DNA of 64,000 nt from Psychrobacter sp. 5A.1 (GTDB lineage: Bacteria; Pseudomonadota; Gammaproteobacteria; Pseudomonadales; Moraxellaceae). A program made the position numbers and the translations under genes. The stretch is from assembly GCF_030407455.1 (NCBI RefSeq), contig NZ_JASDDJ010000005.1, positions 41,203-105,202 on the forward strand, read 5' to 3'. The notes under the pieces were generated by a model. That model searched no databases, was not told the origin of the DNA, and worked only from the letters and a program-made list of their open reading frames with translations. Shown piece by piece: positions 25,608 through 35,510 of this stretch; position 1 is the first letter of the stretch; each line of letters starts with the position of its first letter.

Positions 25608-26741
25608 TTATAAGCATGCCAATTCCTGCATTAGCTTATCATAAGCAAATTTTTCTTGCACATTTTGTTGTAGGGCAACTTTGGTCTGCTGCATACTATT
25701 GGCAAATGCCTCTAATCCACTATCCGTGGGTTGATAAGAGGCTAGTATCGTGGATAGATTGACGTCTTTTTGTAATTCATCAAGTCCTAAACAGACACGG
25801 CGTATGTCAAGAAGCATCAGCTCAGACAGCTGTATAAATTCTTTAATGCCCAATTGGTTTTGCCAATAATCACTGGCTGCCACACTACTGCGCTTACCGC
25901 TACGTAGCGCCTGCCATGTCGTCAGCCATAAGGCGCGCTTGCTATACCATGGTGCCTGTGCCATGGCTATAGCCGCCAGTGGTGCACCATTTGCCAGCTG
26001 TATCAGCTGTTCAATCGCCGTTTTAGCAACGGCTTCACGATTGATGGTATGACCGAGTGCATACGTCACATAATCGACCGCTACAGTGGGCTCGATAGTC
26101 TGTAATGCCAACTGCTGTACGCGGCTTTTAATGGTTGGCAGTAGCTGTGCTGGCGTATCACTAATCAAAAACAGATGTACTTGCGCTTGCGGCTCTTCCA
26201 ATGTTTTAAGCAGTGCATTGGCAGCAGCAATAGTCATTTTCTCCGCATGATCTAACACACAGATACGCATCCCTTGCCCGCCTTGATAAATAAAAGGTTG
26301 CAGGGCACGAATGTCATCAATTTTGATTTTAAGGGCGCTATGACTGGCTGCTTTGCTGGATTTTTTGTCTTTTGCGCTGCTGCTTGGTTTTTCCTTAAGG
26401 CTATCACTCTCTGCACTGACTGGCATACTGACCAGTGGTAATACTTGCAAGCTTGGATGAGTTCCCGACTTGAGCCACTGACAGCTCTCACACGCACTAC
26501 AAGCGCCCAGTGGGTTTGTGCTACGCTCACGGCATAATAGCCAAGCGACCAATCGCCAGACAAAAGCGCGTTTGCCCATACCTTGCATACCAGCAGCGAG
26601 CAGCGCATGCGGCAAAGACTGCTGTGTTAATACACGTTTGGTCAATTGTAACCACAACGCCTGCTGCCATGGCAGTAATGGGGCAAAATACATACGGTCG
26701 GTGTTATCTAGTGCGTCCATACTTCCTGTCAAATCATTCAT
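25608..26741 (-). CDS. holB: DNA polymerase III delta-prime subunit
   Basis: 377 aa, a clamp-loader subunit. The AAA+ N-terminal region has AAGMQGMGKRAFVWRL and a zinc module with Cys in LLCRERSTNPLGACSACESC; sensor-like TLEEPQAQVHLFLISD and TIKSRVQQL follow, then a helical C-terminus. Between the zinc module and the next strand is a Ser/Lys-rich insert of about 35 residues (residues 112-140). It precedes pilZ with about 110 bases between them and follows kdsB. The usual upstream tmk is not present here. Confidence 0.93.
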   Translation of the reverse strand: MNDLTGSMDALDNTDRMYFAPLLPWQQALWLQLTKRVLTQQSLPHALLAAGMQGMGKRAFVWRLVAWLLCRERSTNPLGACSACESCQWLKSGTHPSLQVLPLVSMPVSAESDSLKEKPSSSAKDKKSSKAASHSALKIKIDDIRALQPFIYQGGQGMRICVLDHAEKMTIAAANALLKTLEEPQAQVHLFLISDTPAQLLPTIKSRVQQLALQTIEPTVAVDYVTYALGHTINREAVAKTAIEQLIQLANGAPLAAIAMAQAPWYSKRALWLTTWQALRSGKRSSVAASDYWQNQLGIKEFIQLSELMLLDIRRVCLGLDELQKDVNLSTILASYQPTDSGLEAFANSMQQTKVALQQNVQEKFAYDKLMQELACL

Positions 26742-26824
26742 GGTTATGGCTCTATCACGTTTTTTAGGTACTTAGGATGCAGCACGATAACGATGCTCTG
26801 AAATTGTACACAACTTCGCTCAGA

Positions 26825-27640
26825 CTATGATTCAGTAGAATGTTGAAAGTTATCTAAACTCATCGCGTTTAAGCGGTCTAAATCTTCTTGTGTGTCGACT
26901 CCAGCCGGTAATTGACAGGCAGCTTCTGCGATTGCGATATGCTCACCATTTTCTAAAACCCTTAACTGCTCTAGGCTTTCGAGTATCTCAAGTGGCGTTT
27001 GTGGCCAGTTTACGAACTGCTGCAATAGACTGACACGATAAGCATATAAACCCAAGTGACGATAAGCATTTTTTGGTGTTGGTCTTTGGTTATCACTCGC
27101 CAACACGACATCACGATCACAAGGAATGGGCGCACGGCTAAAATAAAGCGCACGCTGTAAGTCGTGAGCATATTGGCTGACCACTTTTACCACTGATGGT
27201 CGTTGGAATGTCTCGTAGTCATCGATAGGCTCACAGAGTGTGGCCATCACGCTATCTTTGTCCGCTACCAAAAGTGCCTGCACTTGCTCTAGTAATAAAG
27301 GTGGCACAAGGGGCTCATCCCCTTGCATATTTACCACAATGTCATGGTCAGCCCAGCCTTTAATAGCGGCAACTTCTGCCAAGCGATCAGTACCAGAAGC
27401 ATGTTCGCTACTGGTCATAACGACATCAAAGCCCGCATCACTACATACCTTTGCAATTTGCTCATCATCAGTCGCAATACACATATCGTCAGCAAAGTTC
27501 GCTGTCTGCGCCTTTTCGGCCACCCAAAGTATCATTGGCTTACCATGAATACTCAGCAATGGCTTACCAGGTAGCCGTGTACTCTTAAAACGTGCAGGAA
27601 TCACGATATGGGTTTTGGCAGGGGTGGCGACAAACGACAT
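26825..27640 (-). CDS. kdsB: 3-deoxy-manno-octulosonate cytidylyltransferase
   Basis: Activates Kdo with CTP to CMP-Kdo for the LPS inner core. 271 aa. It begins with the nucleotidyltransferase motif [20 protein letters not shown], then [25 protein letters not shown] and HLGLYAYR. Order on the minus strand is exbB-exbD-msbA-lpxK-kdsB-holB-pilZ, a lipid A/LPS cluster; the mini-element at 27698-27870 sits between lpxK and kdsB. Confidence 0.96.
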   Translation of the reverse strand: MSFVATPAKTHIVIPARFKSTRLPGKPLLSIHGKPMILWVAEKAQTANFADDMCIATDDEQIAKVCSDAGFDVVMTSSEHASGTDRLAEVAAIKGWADHDIVVNMQGDEPLVPPLLLEQVQALLVADKDSVMATLCEPIDDYETFQRPSVVKVVSQYAHDLQRALYFSRAPIPCDRDVVLASDNQRPTPKNAYRHLGLYAYRVSLLQQFVNWPQTPLEILESLEQLRVLENGEHIAIAEAACQLPAGVDTQEDLDRLNAMSLDNFQHSTES

Positions 27641-27697
27641 GGTGTATTCCTATGAAAATTATACGGCGATTTAAAATATTAGCGGCTATCTATAAAT

Positions 27698-27870
27698 TAG
27701 GGTGTGTCCTCATTTTAAAAATGGTGATAAAAATGAGATAAATTGCAGTCAAACAAGGAAAATAGCGCAGATAATATCGGGATATTAACCAGCTATTTAA
27801 CGATGTTTGGCAAAATTTAGCCATTTTTAGCCCGTTTAGATATGATCAATTGAATTGAGGACACGCCCTA
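27698..27870. repeat. Inverted-repeat mini-element, copy C
   Basis: 173 bp, TA-flanked; starts GGTGTGTCCTCATTTTAAAA and ends GAATTGAGGACACGCCC. It separates lpxK from kdsB, and its right-hand CTA is the lpxK stop codon in reverse. Confidence 0.9.
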
Positions 27871-28965
27871 GGCTGTCGTACTTATATCATGGTCGATACG
27901 AATCCCTAACGCCTGTAGCTGCTCATCTAGATTATCATAACAGTTATCGGATAATATGGCGGTCACTGGCAACACCCACAACCTGCTTACGAGTTCTGCA
28001 TACTCATCATTTAATGCTTGCGCCGCAATATGCTCTGACAACAACGCGCTTATTTTTACCGCATCTTTACTGGTCACAACAATAGGACAATCGCGATATT
28101 GCAAAAGTTCAGCCAAGCTAAAATCATAGTGATCAGGATAAGGGTGCCCGATAACCTCAAAGCCAATAGACTCTAACGTATCAAAAAAACGCTGCGGATA
28201 GCCGATACCACTAACAGCATGAATTTGGCTGTTATTAGCAGGCTTGACATTGTTTGGTTGAGGCGCAAGTGATGTAGGACTCCATAGACGCTGCAATTCA
28301 TCAGCTTGCAAATGCATGGTCAAACGTTCAAGACTTTGAGTTAAATTTGTATCTGGCTTTTCATGATAAATAACATTGGCACCCTCTAATCGTGACACTG
28401 GCTCTCGCAAAAAACCCGTTGGCAGTAGTTGCTCATTGCCAAACCCACGAGCGGCATCCACCACAATCCATTCGATATCACGTTGTAGTGCATAGTGCTG
28501 CAAACCATCATCCGCAATAATCAATTGCAAATCAGGCTCAACATTTAATAAAGCAGTAATCGCTTGCTGACGATTGGGGCACACTGTCATCGCAGCACCC
28601 GTCATATGAGCAATCAAGCATGGCTCATCTCCTACCACGTGGGGTAAACTGGTCGTGCTAACCAATGCGGGCATTTGGCTCGTATCACCGCCATATCCGC
28701 GACTAATCACCCCTACTTTTATGCCTTTTTTTTGCAGATAAGTGACCAAAGCTATAATCAACGGCGTCTTACCGCTACCGCCCACACTAATATTACCAAT
28801 GACCATCACTGGAATAGGTGCTCGATAGCTTGATAATAGGCCAATCTTATAAGCTTGACGACGCAGCATCGTCATTAGCCCATATAACCAGCTAATGGGT
28901 AGTAATAGCCACAGCCAAGCCGCCTTACGTTGCCATGCATCGGTTATTGTCGTCTCAATGCTCAT
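27868..28965 (-). CDS. lpxK: Tetraacyldisaccharide 4'-kinase
   Basis: Phosphorylates the 4' position of the lipid A precursor at the inner membrane. 365 aa. The N-terminal WLWLLLPISWLYGLM is the membrane-associated segment, then the P-loop-like VIGNISVGGSGKTPLIIAL, VGVISRGYGG, VGDEPCLIA and ADDGLQHYALQRD. The last codons give IRIDHDISTTA and then TAG, where the stop belongs to the terminal bases of mini-element copy C, so the original C-terminus may have been slightly different. Confidence 0.95.
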   Translation of the reverse strand: MSIETTITDAWQRKAAWLWLLLPISWLYGLMTMLRRQAYKIGLLSSYRAPIPVMVIGNISVGGSGKTPLIIALVTYLQKKGIKVGVISRGYGGDTSQMPALVSTTSLPHVVGDEPCLIAHMTGAAMTVCPNRQQAITALLNVEPDLQLIIADDGLQHYALQRDIEWIVVDAARGFGNEQLLPTGFLREPVSRLEGANVIYHEKPDTNLTQSLERLTMHLQADELQRLWSPTSLAPQPNNVKPANNSQIHAVSGIGYPQRFFDTLESIGFEVIGHPYPDHYDFSLAELLQYRDCPIVVTSKDAVKISALLSEHIAAQALNDEYAELVSRLWVLPVTAILSDNCYDNLDEQLQALGIRIDHDISTTA

Positions 28966-29032
28966 TAATAACGATCACTTATCTTATTGGTTCATGGCTG
29001 CTTAAAAGCTGGCTGACAACTCTATAAAATGA

Positions 29033-30802
29033 CTACTCAAAATCTCGAGCATACATTTGCGCATAGTGGCCTTGCAGCTGCATTAGCGCATCATGCGTTC
29101 CTAACTCAACAATCTGGCCGCCATCCATCACCGCAATACGGTCAGCTGACTCGATAGTCGTCAATCGATGTGCAATCACCAATGTCGTACGGTCTTTCAT
29201 AACGTTGTCGAGCGCTTGCTGAATGTAATACTCAGACTCATTGTCAAGGGCACTGGTGGCCTCATCTAAGATTAGAATCGGTGCATCTTTTAATAGCGCA
29301 CGAGCAATCGATAATCGCTGACGCTGTCCGCCAGACAATTGCAATCCTTCAGCACCGATTTCACTTTGATAGCCGTTTGGCATTTTCATAATAAAATCAT
29401 GAGCAAAAGCTTCTTTCGCTGCTCGCTCAACTTCAGCTTGAGTCTTATTCGCCAGACTTCCATAAGCAATATTGTTGAATACCGTGGTATTGAACAGTAC
29501 AACTTGCTGGTTCACCATCGCGATTTGGGCGCGCAAACTCTCTAATTTAATATCTTCGATTGGTATGCCATCTAATGTAATCTGCCCTGAGGTCGTGGTG
29601 AGCGTACGTGTCAATAAGTTGACCAAAGAGGATTTTCCCGCGCCACTTCGTCCGACCAACGCTACTGTTTCGCCTGCTCGGATATCCAAACTAAAATCAC
29701 GTAAAGCGATGGTTGAGTCAGGATAGGTTAAACCGACATTATTCAGATTGACCTCACCTGATAAAGAAGGGCTTTGTATGCCTGTATCAACTTCTTCAGT
29801 CTCATCAATTAACGCAAAAATCGACTCACCAGCGGCAATGCCTCTTTGTAGCTTTTGGTTGACATCAGTGAGCGAGCGTACTGGTTTGCTGAGCAAGCCA
29901 GCGGCGGCAATATAAGATATGAATTCGCCCGCTGTGATATTGTCAATTATCGATGGCTGTAGTGCTAGCCATACTACTACAGACATGGCCATCGCCATCA
30001 ATAGCTGTACGGCTGGGGTGTTAATACTATTGGTAACCACGATTTTCATACCTTGACGCAAGTTCTTTTTCGATACTTCGTCGAAACGGTGTGCCTCATA
30101 AGGTTGACCACCATAGTTTTTTACCACTTGATAGCCACCAACCACCTCGTTGGTTATGTGACTAACACCGCCCATGGTTTCTTGGATACCTTTGGAAAGT
30201 TTGATATATCGTTTGGAAGCCACTCTAACCAACCATAAAATGGGCGGCAAGACTAAAAATAAAATCAAGGTCAATCGCCAATTGGTATAAAGTAAAAACC
30301 CAATTAACGCTACAACGGTCAAACCATCACGCACTAAGGTTTTCATTGAATCGGTACTGGCCGCTGTTACCTGCTCTACATCAAAAATAAGCTTCGATGA
30401 GATCGTTCCAGAGGAGTTGGCCAAATAAAAAGAGCTTGGTAAACGCAATAATTTATTAAAGACTTCCACCCGTAGCTCATAAACCAAGTTACGTGAGACC
30501 AAAGCAGAGTAGTAATTACCTAAAAAGCTACCGACACCCCGTACAAAGAATAGGGCAATAATTAAAAGTGGAAATAAAGCTTGTTTACTACGGTCATCTT
30601 GGTTAATCGCATCGGTGATGTATTGCAATAGTTTGGCAATCCAAATCTCTGTTGCCGCATTGATTGCAAACCCTAATACAACTAACAATAAGGCCCACCA
30701 ATAAGGCTTCAGGTAGCTTAGCAGACGTAATAATGTATTGAGTTTGGGTGGTGAAGATGACTGTACATTATTGGATGCTTTATTTTTTTTAGAATGGCTC
30801 AT
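29033..30802 (-). CDS. msbA: Lipid A export ATP-binding/permease protein
   Basis: Homodimeric ABC exporter that flips lipid A-core across the inner membrane. 589 aa from ATG 30802, with TTGAGG upstream. Six transmembrane helices (residues about 30-310) are followed by the nucleotide-binding domain with Walker A GRSGAGKSSLVNL, signature LSGGQRQRLSIARALL, Walker B ILILDEATSALD and the H-loop IAHRLTTIE. Close spacing with exbD upstream and lpxK downstream points to one operon. Confidence 0.95.
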   Translation of the reverse strand: MSHSKKNKASNNVQSSSPPKLNTLLRLLSYLKPYWWALLLVVLGFAINAATEIWIAKLLQYITDAINQDDRSKQALFPLLIIALFFVRGVGSFLGNYYSALVSRNLVYELRVEVFNKLLRLPSSFYLANSSGTISSKLIFDVEQVTAASTDSMKTLVRDGLTVVALIGFLLYTNWRLTLILFLVLPPILWLVRVASKRYIKLSKGIQETMGGVSHITNEVVGGYQVVKNYGGQPYEAHRFDEVSKKNLRQGMKIVVTNSINTPAVQLLMAMAMSVVVWLALQPSIIDNITAGEFISYIAAAGLLSKPVRSLTDVNQKLQRGIAAGESIFALIDETEEVDTGIQSPSLSGEVNLNNVGLTYPDSTIALRDFSLDIRAGETVALVGRSGAGKSSLVNLLTRTLTTTSGQITLDGIPIEDIKLESLRAQIAMVNQQVVLFNTTVFNNIAYGSLANKTQAEVERAAKEAFAHDFIMKMPNGYQSEIGAEGLQLSGGQRQRLSIARALLKDAPILILDEATSALDNESEYYIQQALDNVMKDRTTLVIAHRLTTIESADRIAVMDGGQIVELGTHDALMQLQGHYAQMYARDFE

Positions 30803-30879
30803 AAAAGCCTCAATTTGGATATCATGATATGAATGAGCTGTGTTTATCACACAGTTTTATGATGGTAAGAATACACATA

Positions 30880-31311
30880 TTATTGTGGCAAAGTTTGACC
30901 AAGTGGCACAACCGTACTGATGTTTAAGTTCAAAAATCCAAGCTTTCCAGCGATATCCATCACTCGTACCACAGATTGATGGGTAGCATTGGCGTCCGCT
31001 GCAATGACAAACAACATATCGCGATTACTACCCGCCTCTTGTTGTAGCATACTGGTCAACTCTGCCTCATTACTACTGGCAAGCGTAATACCATTGACCA
31101 AGTAACTGCCATCTTCTTGTACCGCCACTTCAATACTGTTTTTTTGTTCAGTTAATGCGACACCTTCAGCTTCAGGCAGAATGATATTTAAGCGACTAAA
31201 ATGATTAAATGACGTTGCTAGCAGCAAAAATATGATCAAAAATAGCAAACAGTCAATCATTGGGGTTAGATTAATTTCGAGCGGCTCAACAGTCGGTTTT
31301 CTAAAGCGCAT
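30880..31311 (-). CDS. exbD: ExbD/TolR family biopolymer transport protein
   Basis: 143 aa with a single N-terminal transmembrane helix holding the essential Asp of PMIDCLLFLIIFLLLA, then a periplasmic domain (NGITLASSNEAEL, MLFVIAADANATHQSVVRVM). It pairs with the ExbB-like protein upstream to form a proton-driven motor. The position directly in front of msbA-lpxK-kdsB is the known exbB2-exbD2 arrangement, so it may serve the envelope rather than TonB. No tonB gene is in the window. Confidence 0.92.
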   Translation of the reverse strand: MRFRKPTVEPLEINLTPMIDCLLFLIIFLLLATSFNHFSRLNIILPEAEGVALTEQKNSIEVAVQEDGSYLVNGITLASSNEAELTSMLQQEAGSNRDMLFVIAADANATHQSVVRVMDIAGKLGFLNLNISTVVPLGQTLPQ

Positions 31312-31374
31312 ATCACTCTCTTTAATTTACTTAATACTCATGTTCTCGATGGGTTATCACTATCATCACTGATA

Positions 31375-32109
31375 CTAAGAAGTAACGGCAACATTCTGAT
31401 TTGGGCTTAACGCATCTGCTGGATATGCGTTGTCTACCGTGTTATCCAATGATGCACGGTGTGCAGGCACATTCACATTAGTAGCAGGTATGTTTTCGAT
31501 CAAATGATAATCATATAGCTCTTGAATCATGAGTCCCGCTTGAGTCTCAAATTGGGCATTAACATCGATGATACGGCGCTGAAAATAGCGATAAGCAACC
31601 AGTGCTGGGATAGCAACAATCATACCCGCAGCAGTCGTAATCAACGCTTGTGACACACCAGCAGCAAGCATCGTTGGGTCTTGCATAGCACCATCGGTAA
31701 TCGCCAAGAATGAAGAGATAATACCTAGTACCGTACCTAATAAGCCCAGCAATGGCGCAATCGCACCTATAGTTCCAAGCATATTGATGTTTTTTTCTAA
31801 CTGATGCACTTGCACACTTGCACGATTTTGCATGTGCATCGTCATTGAATCTAAACCATATTGCCGATAAAGAAGCCCTGTCGCTAGAATATCACCCAAT
31901 GGTGTTTTTTCTTTGACATTCATCAATTGTGTACGACCAATATCGCCATTTTCACGTAGACGAGTTATTAGCTGTTCACGCAATCTACTGGGTGCAACTT
32001 TATTAAACTGTAAGGTATGGCTACGCTCAATGATGATAACCAATGCCAATATTGAACATACCACGATAGGTGTCATCAACCAACCACCCGCTTTTACCAA
32101 TTCCCACAT
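31375..32109 (-). CDS. exbB: MotA/TolQ/ExbB proton channel family protein
   Basis: 244 aa with three transmembrane helices: about 8-28 (GGWLMTPIVVCSILALVII), about 108-130 and about 150-172. The channel region reads LGTIGAIAPLLGLLGTVLGI and GVSQALITTAAGMIVAIPALVAYRYF, family-typical. The C-terminus is a short polar tail. It heads the exbB-exbD-msbA group, starting 90 bases after the parB stop. Confidence 0.93.
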   Translation of the reverse strand: MWELVKAGGWLMTPIVVCSILALVIIIERSHTLQFNKVAPSRLREQLITRLRENGDIGRTQLMNVKEKTPLGDILATGLLYRQYGLDSMTMHMQNRASVQVHQLEKNINMLGTIGAIAPLLGLLGTVLGIISSFLAITDGAMQDPTMLAAGVSQALITTAAGMIVAIPALVAYRYFQRRIIDVNAQFETQAGLMIQELYDYHLIENIPATNVNVPAHRASLDNTVDNAYPADALSPNQNVAVTS

Positions 32110-32201
32110 ACTGACTCTCTTCCATATTCTTGCAAAAATAGTTGTTATAGAGACGATTTAGCGTTTGGATAGGGGCTGCTAACTCGTAAATGACCTGAAA
32201 T

Positions 32202-33350
32202 TTAGGCTTCTATATGTTTAATTAAGGCAGCCAGCTGATCTTGATTTTGAAAAAATATTTCAACACTGCCCTGTCCATCTTTTTTATGCTTCAGTTTGAC
32301 TTCAGCACCAAGCACATCTGTCAATCTCTGTGTCAAACGCTCTACATCACGAGACTGAGCTTGTTCAGTGCGATTGGTTTTGGGCGCAGGCTGCAAAATT
32401 GACTTAACCAATTTTTCAGCTTCTCGCACAGTCATACCACCATCGATAATTTTTTGCGCGATGATCGGCTGCTGCTCAGAGGATAGTGCCAAAAGCGTGC
32501 GGGCATGACCCATGTCTAGAGCGCTATTGGCCAAATGATCTTTCACCGTATCATGTAGCTGATTCAAACGCAGCAAGTTCGATACCGTCGTACGTGCTTT
32601 ACCAACGACCTCTGCAATCATCGCATGACTCATACCAAACTCAGTATGAAAGCGCTGCAATGCCGCCGCCTGCTCAATCACCGACAAATCTTCACGCTGG
32701 ATGTTTTCAATCAACGCCAATGCAATCGCCAACTCATCAGACAAGGCGCGCTCAATCGCAGGAATAACGAACTTTCCTGCCATTTTTGCGGCACGCCAGC
32801 GGCGCTCACCAGCAATAATTTCGTGAGTAACAAACGCCTCACTCTTGTCTTCATTTGCCAGTAATGGACGAATAACGATAGGCTGCATCACACCATGCTG
32901 TTCAATAGAAGACGCCAACTCTGCCAGCGCCGTTTCACTCATATCGCGGCGTGGTTGATACTTACCTGCTTGCAAGCGAGTGACATCGATTTGTACTAGG
33001 CTGATCTGATCTTCTGGCGCGTTCATATCTGTGTTATTGCCACGGGATTTATTGATAGTGGCCTTGCTCGTAGCACGTGGTGCGCGCGATGAGCGAGTGC
33101 TATTATCACTAGCAACCGCATTATCCGTGGTTTTTGCCGTCGGTTTTTTACTGGCTTTGGCCGGCGCGGTATCAGTAGACTCACTATCTACAGAAACACT
33201 ATCTACAGGCACATTAGCATCTGGCGCAACACTGTCACGCGCAGCCATATCATCTTGCAAGGCAGAGGCGGTAATTTGCTTTTCTTTTTTGATCGACCCT
33301 AATAAGGCATCTAAGCCCCGATTAGCAGCCAACCCTCTTTTCTTCGCCAT
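32202..33350 (-). CDS. parB: Chromosome partitioning protein ParB
   Basis: 382-aa CTP-dependent clamp that loads at parS. The N-terminal helix MAKKRGLAANRGLDALLG (ParA contact) is followed by a long Ala/Ser/Thr-rich linker of about 100 residues, then the core: QPIVIRPL, HEIIAGERRWRAAKMAG (CTP-binding GERR motif), ENIQREDLSVIEQA and the HTH GKARTTVSNLLRL. The C-terminal dimer domain is VKLKHKKDGQGSVEIFF. The linker is longer than in many ParB proteins. Confidence 0.96.
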   Translation of the reverse strand: MAKKRGLAANRGLDALLGSIKKEKQITASALQDDMAARDSVAPDANVPVDSVSVDSESTDTAPAKASKKPTAKTTDNAVASDNSTRSSRAPRATSKATINKSRGNNTDMNAPEDQISLVQIDVTRLQAGKYQPRRDMSETALAELASSIEQHGVMQPIVIRPLLANEDKSEAFVTHEIIAGERRWRAAKMAGKFVIPAIERALSDELAIALALIENIQREDLSVIEQAAALQRFHTEFGMSHAMIAEVVGKARTTVSNLLRLNQLHDTVKDHLANSALDMGHARTLLALSSEQQPIIAQKIIDGGMTVREAEKLVKSILQPAPKTNRTEQAQSRDVERLTQRLTDVLGAEVKLKHKKDGQGSVEIFFQNQDQLAALIKHIEA

Positions 33351-33443
33351 GATTACCTATCCTCTAACGCTAAAATAAAAGCCAATTGATTACTGATGCG
33401 GCTTACTAAATACGATGTTAAGTGCTCTATTGTTAAGCCGTTC

Positions 33444-34235
33444 TTATAGAAAAGATTCACTGCTTTGTTTCATTACTTCAGCAGCCAGTTTTTGGTACGC
33501 GCGTGCGCCCTTCGACCATCTTTCATACGCAATGACTGGCAAGCCATGCGCAGGTGCTTCTGCCAAGCGAATGTTTCTTGGAATATGCGTCTTGTACATA
33601 ATATCGCCAAAGTGTGCTTCTAGCTCAGTAGACACATCACGGGCGAGCGTGTTGCGTGCATCAAATAGCGTTCTAACCACGCCGCGAATGTACAGCTTAG
33701 GATTCAACTCTGTCAAACGTTCAATGGTTTGTGATAAGTCTGCCAACCCTTCTAATGCATAATACTCGCACTGCATAGGAATAATCACACTATCAGTAGC
33801 AACCAATGCGTTAATCGTCAATAAGTTCAAACTAGGTGCACAATCTATAATCACATAATCGTATGGCTGTTTTTGCGCAGAGACCTGATCTTTAACCAAT
33901 TCAGCCATGGCGGTTTTGAACAATTCGTGACTGTCGGTCTTACTCATCAATGTGATGTCCATGCCAGCCAAATCACGATTGGCACCAATGACATCAAACC
34001 CTGCTGGACTAGTAACAATGACTTCAGACAACGCGACGCCATCTAGCAAAACGTCCGCTATGGTCAGATCTAACTCGTTTTTGTCAACGCCTGTACCACT
34101 GGTCGCATTACCTTGTGGGTCTAGGTCAATCAGCAGTACGTGCTTGCGCTTAGCAGCCAAGCTGGCGGTCAAATTTACTGCTGTCGTGGTTTTACCCACA
34201 CCGCCTTTTTGATTCGCAATTGCTATGATTTCCAT
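33444..34235 (-). CDS. parA: Chromosome partitioning ATPase ParA (Soj)
   Basis: 263 aa from ATG 34235. Deviant Walker A KGGVGKTTTAVNL, then LLIDLDPQGNATSGTG, YDYVIIDCAPSLN and IPMQCEYYALEGL, the standard small ParA set without a DNA-binding N-terminal extension. It lies just upstream of parB. A TTG at 34247 would add four residues. Confidence 0.96.
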   Translation of the reverse strand: MEIIAIANQKGGVGKTTTAVNLTASLAAKRKHVLLIDLDPQGNATSGTGVDKNELDLTIADVLLDGVALSEVIVTSPAGFDVIGANRDLAGMDITLMSKTDSHELFKTAMAELVKDQVSAQKQPYDYVIIDCAPSLNLLTINALVATDSVIIPMQCEYYALEGLADLSQTIERLTELNPKLYIRGVVRTLFDARNTLARDVSTELEAHFGDIMYKTHIPRNIRLAEAPAHGLPVIAYERWSKGARAYQKLAAEVMKQSSESFL

Positions 34236-34406
34236 ACACTCACTCAATTTTATTAGGGTCTATTACTTTTGATTCGATTGGTAACATGGTCTTTTCTGCT
34301 CAGCCCTTCATAATAAACAGCCGTTTATCGTATAAATAGCTCGATTTACGTTCGCGCATTTTAAATGCTTTTAAATACTATGTCATTTAAATACGGACGT
34401 AAACTG

Positions 34407-34422
34407 AGTTTCACGAAAAATA
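34407..34422. promoter_or_regulatory. Candidate degenerate parS site
   Basis: AGTTTCACGAAAAATA matches the parS consensus TGTTTCACGTGAAACA at 12 of 16 positions, including the whole left half GTTTCACG. It lies between rsmG and parA. The right half is poor, so it may be a decayed site or chance. Confidence 0.35.
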
Positions 34423-34455
34423 GCGGCCGCTTCATGACTGCAAAGTATTTATGAT

Positions 34456-35172
34456 TTAACTATCTTTGCTAGACATTTCGATTAAATGGCGACTGTCATG
34501 CAAGCGCGGTACGGTCAGCTTAATCGTTTTAATATGCCAATCACTATCCAGTGCTTGCAGCTCTTCTTCACTCGGCGCTTTGCCTTTCATCGCGCATAAA
34601 TAGCCCCCATCTGCCAATCTTGGCTGTGCCACTTCCACAAAATCGATCAAACTGGCAAACGCTCGTGATGTCACGACATCATAGCTGGCTTCATGCGCTT
34701 CAATGCGCGAGGCAATCGGCTGCATATTACTCAAGCCAAGCTCACTACTGATTTGCTTAATGAAGCGAATTTTCTTCTGGTTGCTATCAAGCGCTGTACA
34801 TTGGCGCTCAGGCTGACAAATAGCGATAATAACCGCTGGTAAGCCTGCTCCCGTGCCAATATCAAGCAACGATCCAGCAGGTAAATGCGCTATAATAGAC
34901 AAACAATCAATCACATGTTTGACAAGCGCTTCTTCTGGGTCAGTAATGGCGGTCAGATTATACGCTTTATTCCACAACAAAAGCTGGTCTAAGTACAATA
35001 ATAACGTGCGCTGTTGCGTTTCACTTAACGGTAGACTTAGCTCATTTGTCGCTTGAGCCAAGATATTGGCCAGCTTTGGCAATTGTGCGCCAAGCTTTAC
35101 AAAGCCAGTCGGATCGATACGGATATTATCCGTGCTAGCAGACGATGAAGCATTTTTAGTGGAAGCTGACAT
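34456..35172 (-). CDS. rsmG: 16S rRNA (guanine(527)-N7)-methyltransferase
   Basis: 238 aa. The SAM-binding domain reads SLLDIGTGAGLPAVIIAICQPE, with NQKKIRFIKQIS and VVTSRAFASLIDF and the family-typical YNLTAITDPEEALVKHVIDCL before it. The first 25 residues are Ser/Thr-rich and extra. rsmG upstream of parA-parB is the classic arrangement near the chromosome origin, so this segment may lie close to oriC, though no dnaA or DnaA-box cluster is visible. Confidence 0.95.
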   Translation of the reverse strand: MSASTKNASSSASTDNIRIDPTGFVKLGAQLPKLANILAQATNELSLPLSETQQRTLLLYLDQLLLWNKAYNLTAITDPEEALVKHVIDCLSIIAHLPAGSLLDIGTGAGLPAVIIAICQPERQCTALDSNQKKIRFIKQISSELGLSNMQPIASRIEAHEASYDVVTSRAFASLIDFVEVAQPRLADGGYLCAMKGKAPSEEELQALDSDWHIKTIKLTVPRLHDSRHLIEMSSKDS

Positions 35173-35510
35173 ACAACGAGTTATCCAGTTTTGACTTGTG
35201 AACCGTTTATTTTATCATGCAGTCTGCCCATTGAATAGTTGCAGATTGCGCCAATGTGGGACATCTTATACTATCTACGCTGTTCATGAGGCGTTATTCT
35301 GCTTTGATTGCCTCCAATTCGCTGATTAAGTCATTCGTTTTTTACTGTTTACGCTCAAGCATTTGCCTAAATATGATACAAAACTGCGCTTAATGACTTC
35401 GCTAATAGGTGACTATATCTTGTAAGATGTCATGATTGATTATAAAAACTCAGAATACGCATGATCAGAAAAAACCAATCACTTCTCATATTCCTTTAAT
35501 ACTTTTTAAG

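Noticed and set aside
28632..28648. CACGTG-centred sequence resembling parS in lpxK
   Set aside because: Only the central hexamer and two flanking bases match; it lies inside a coding region.
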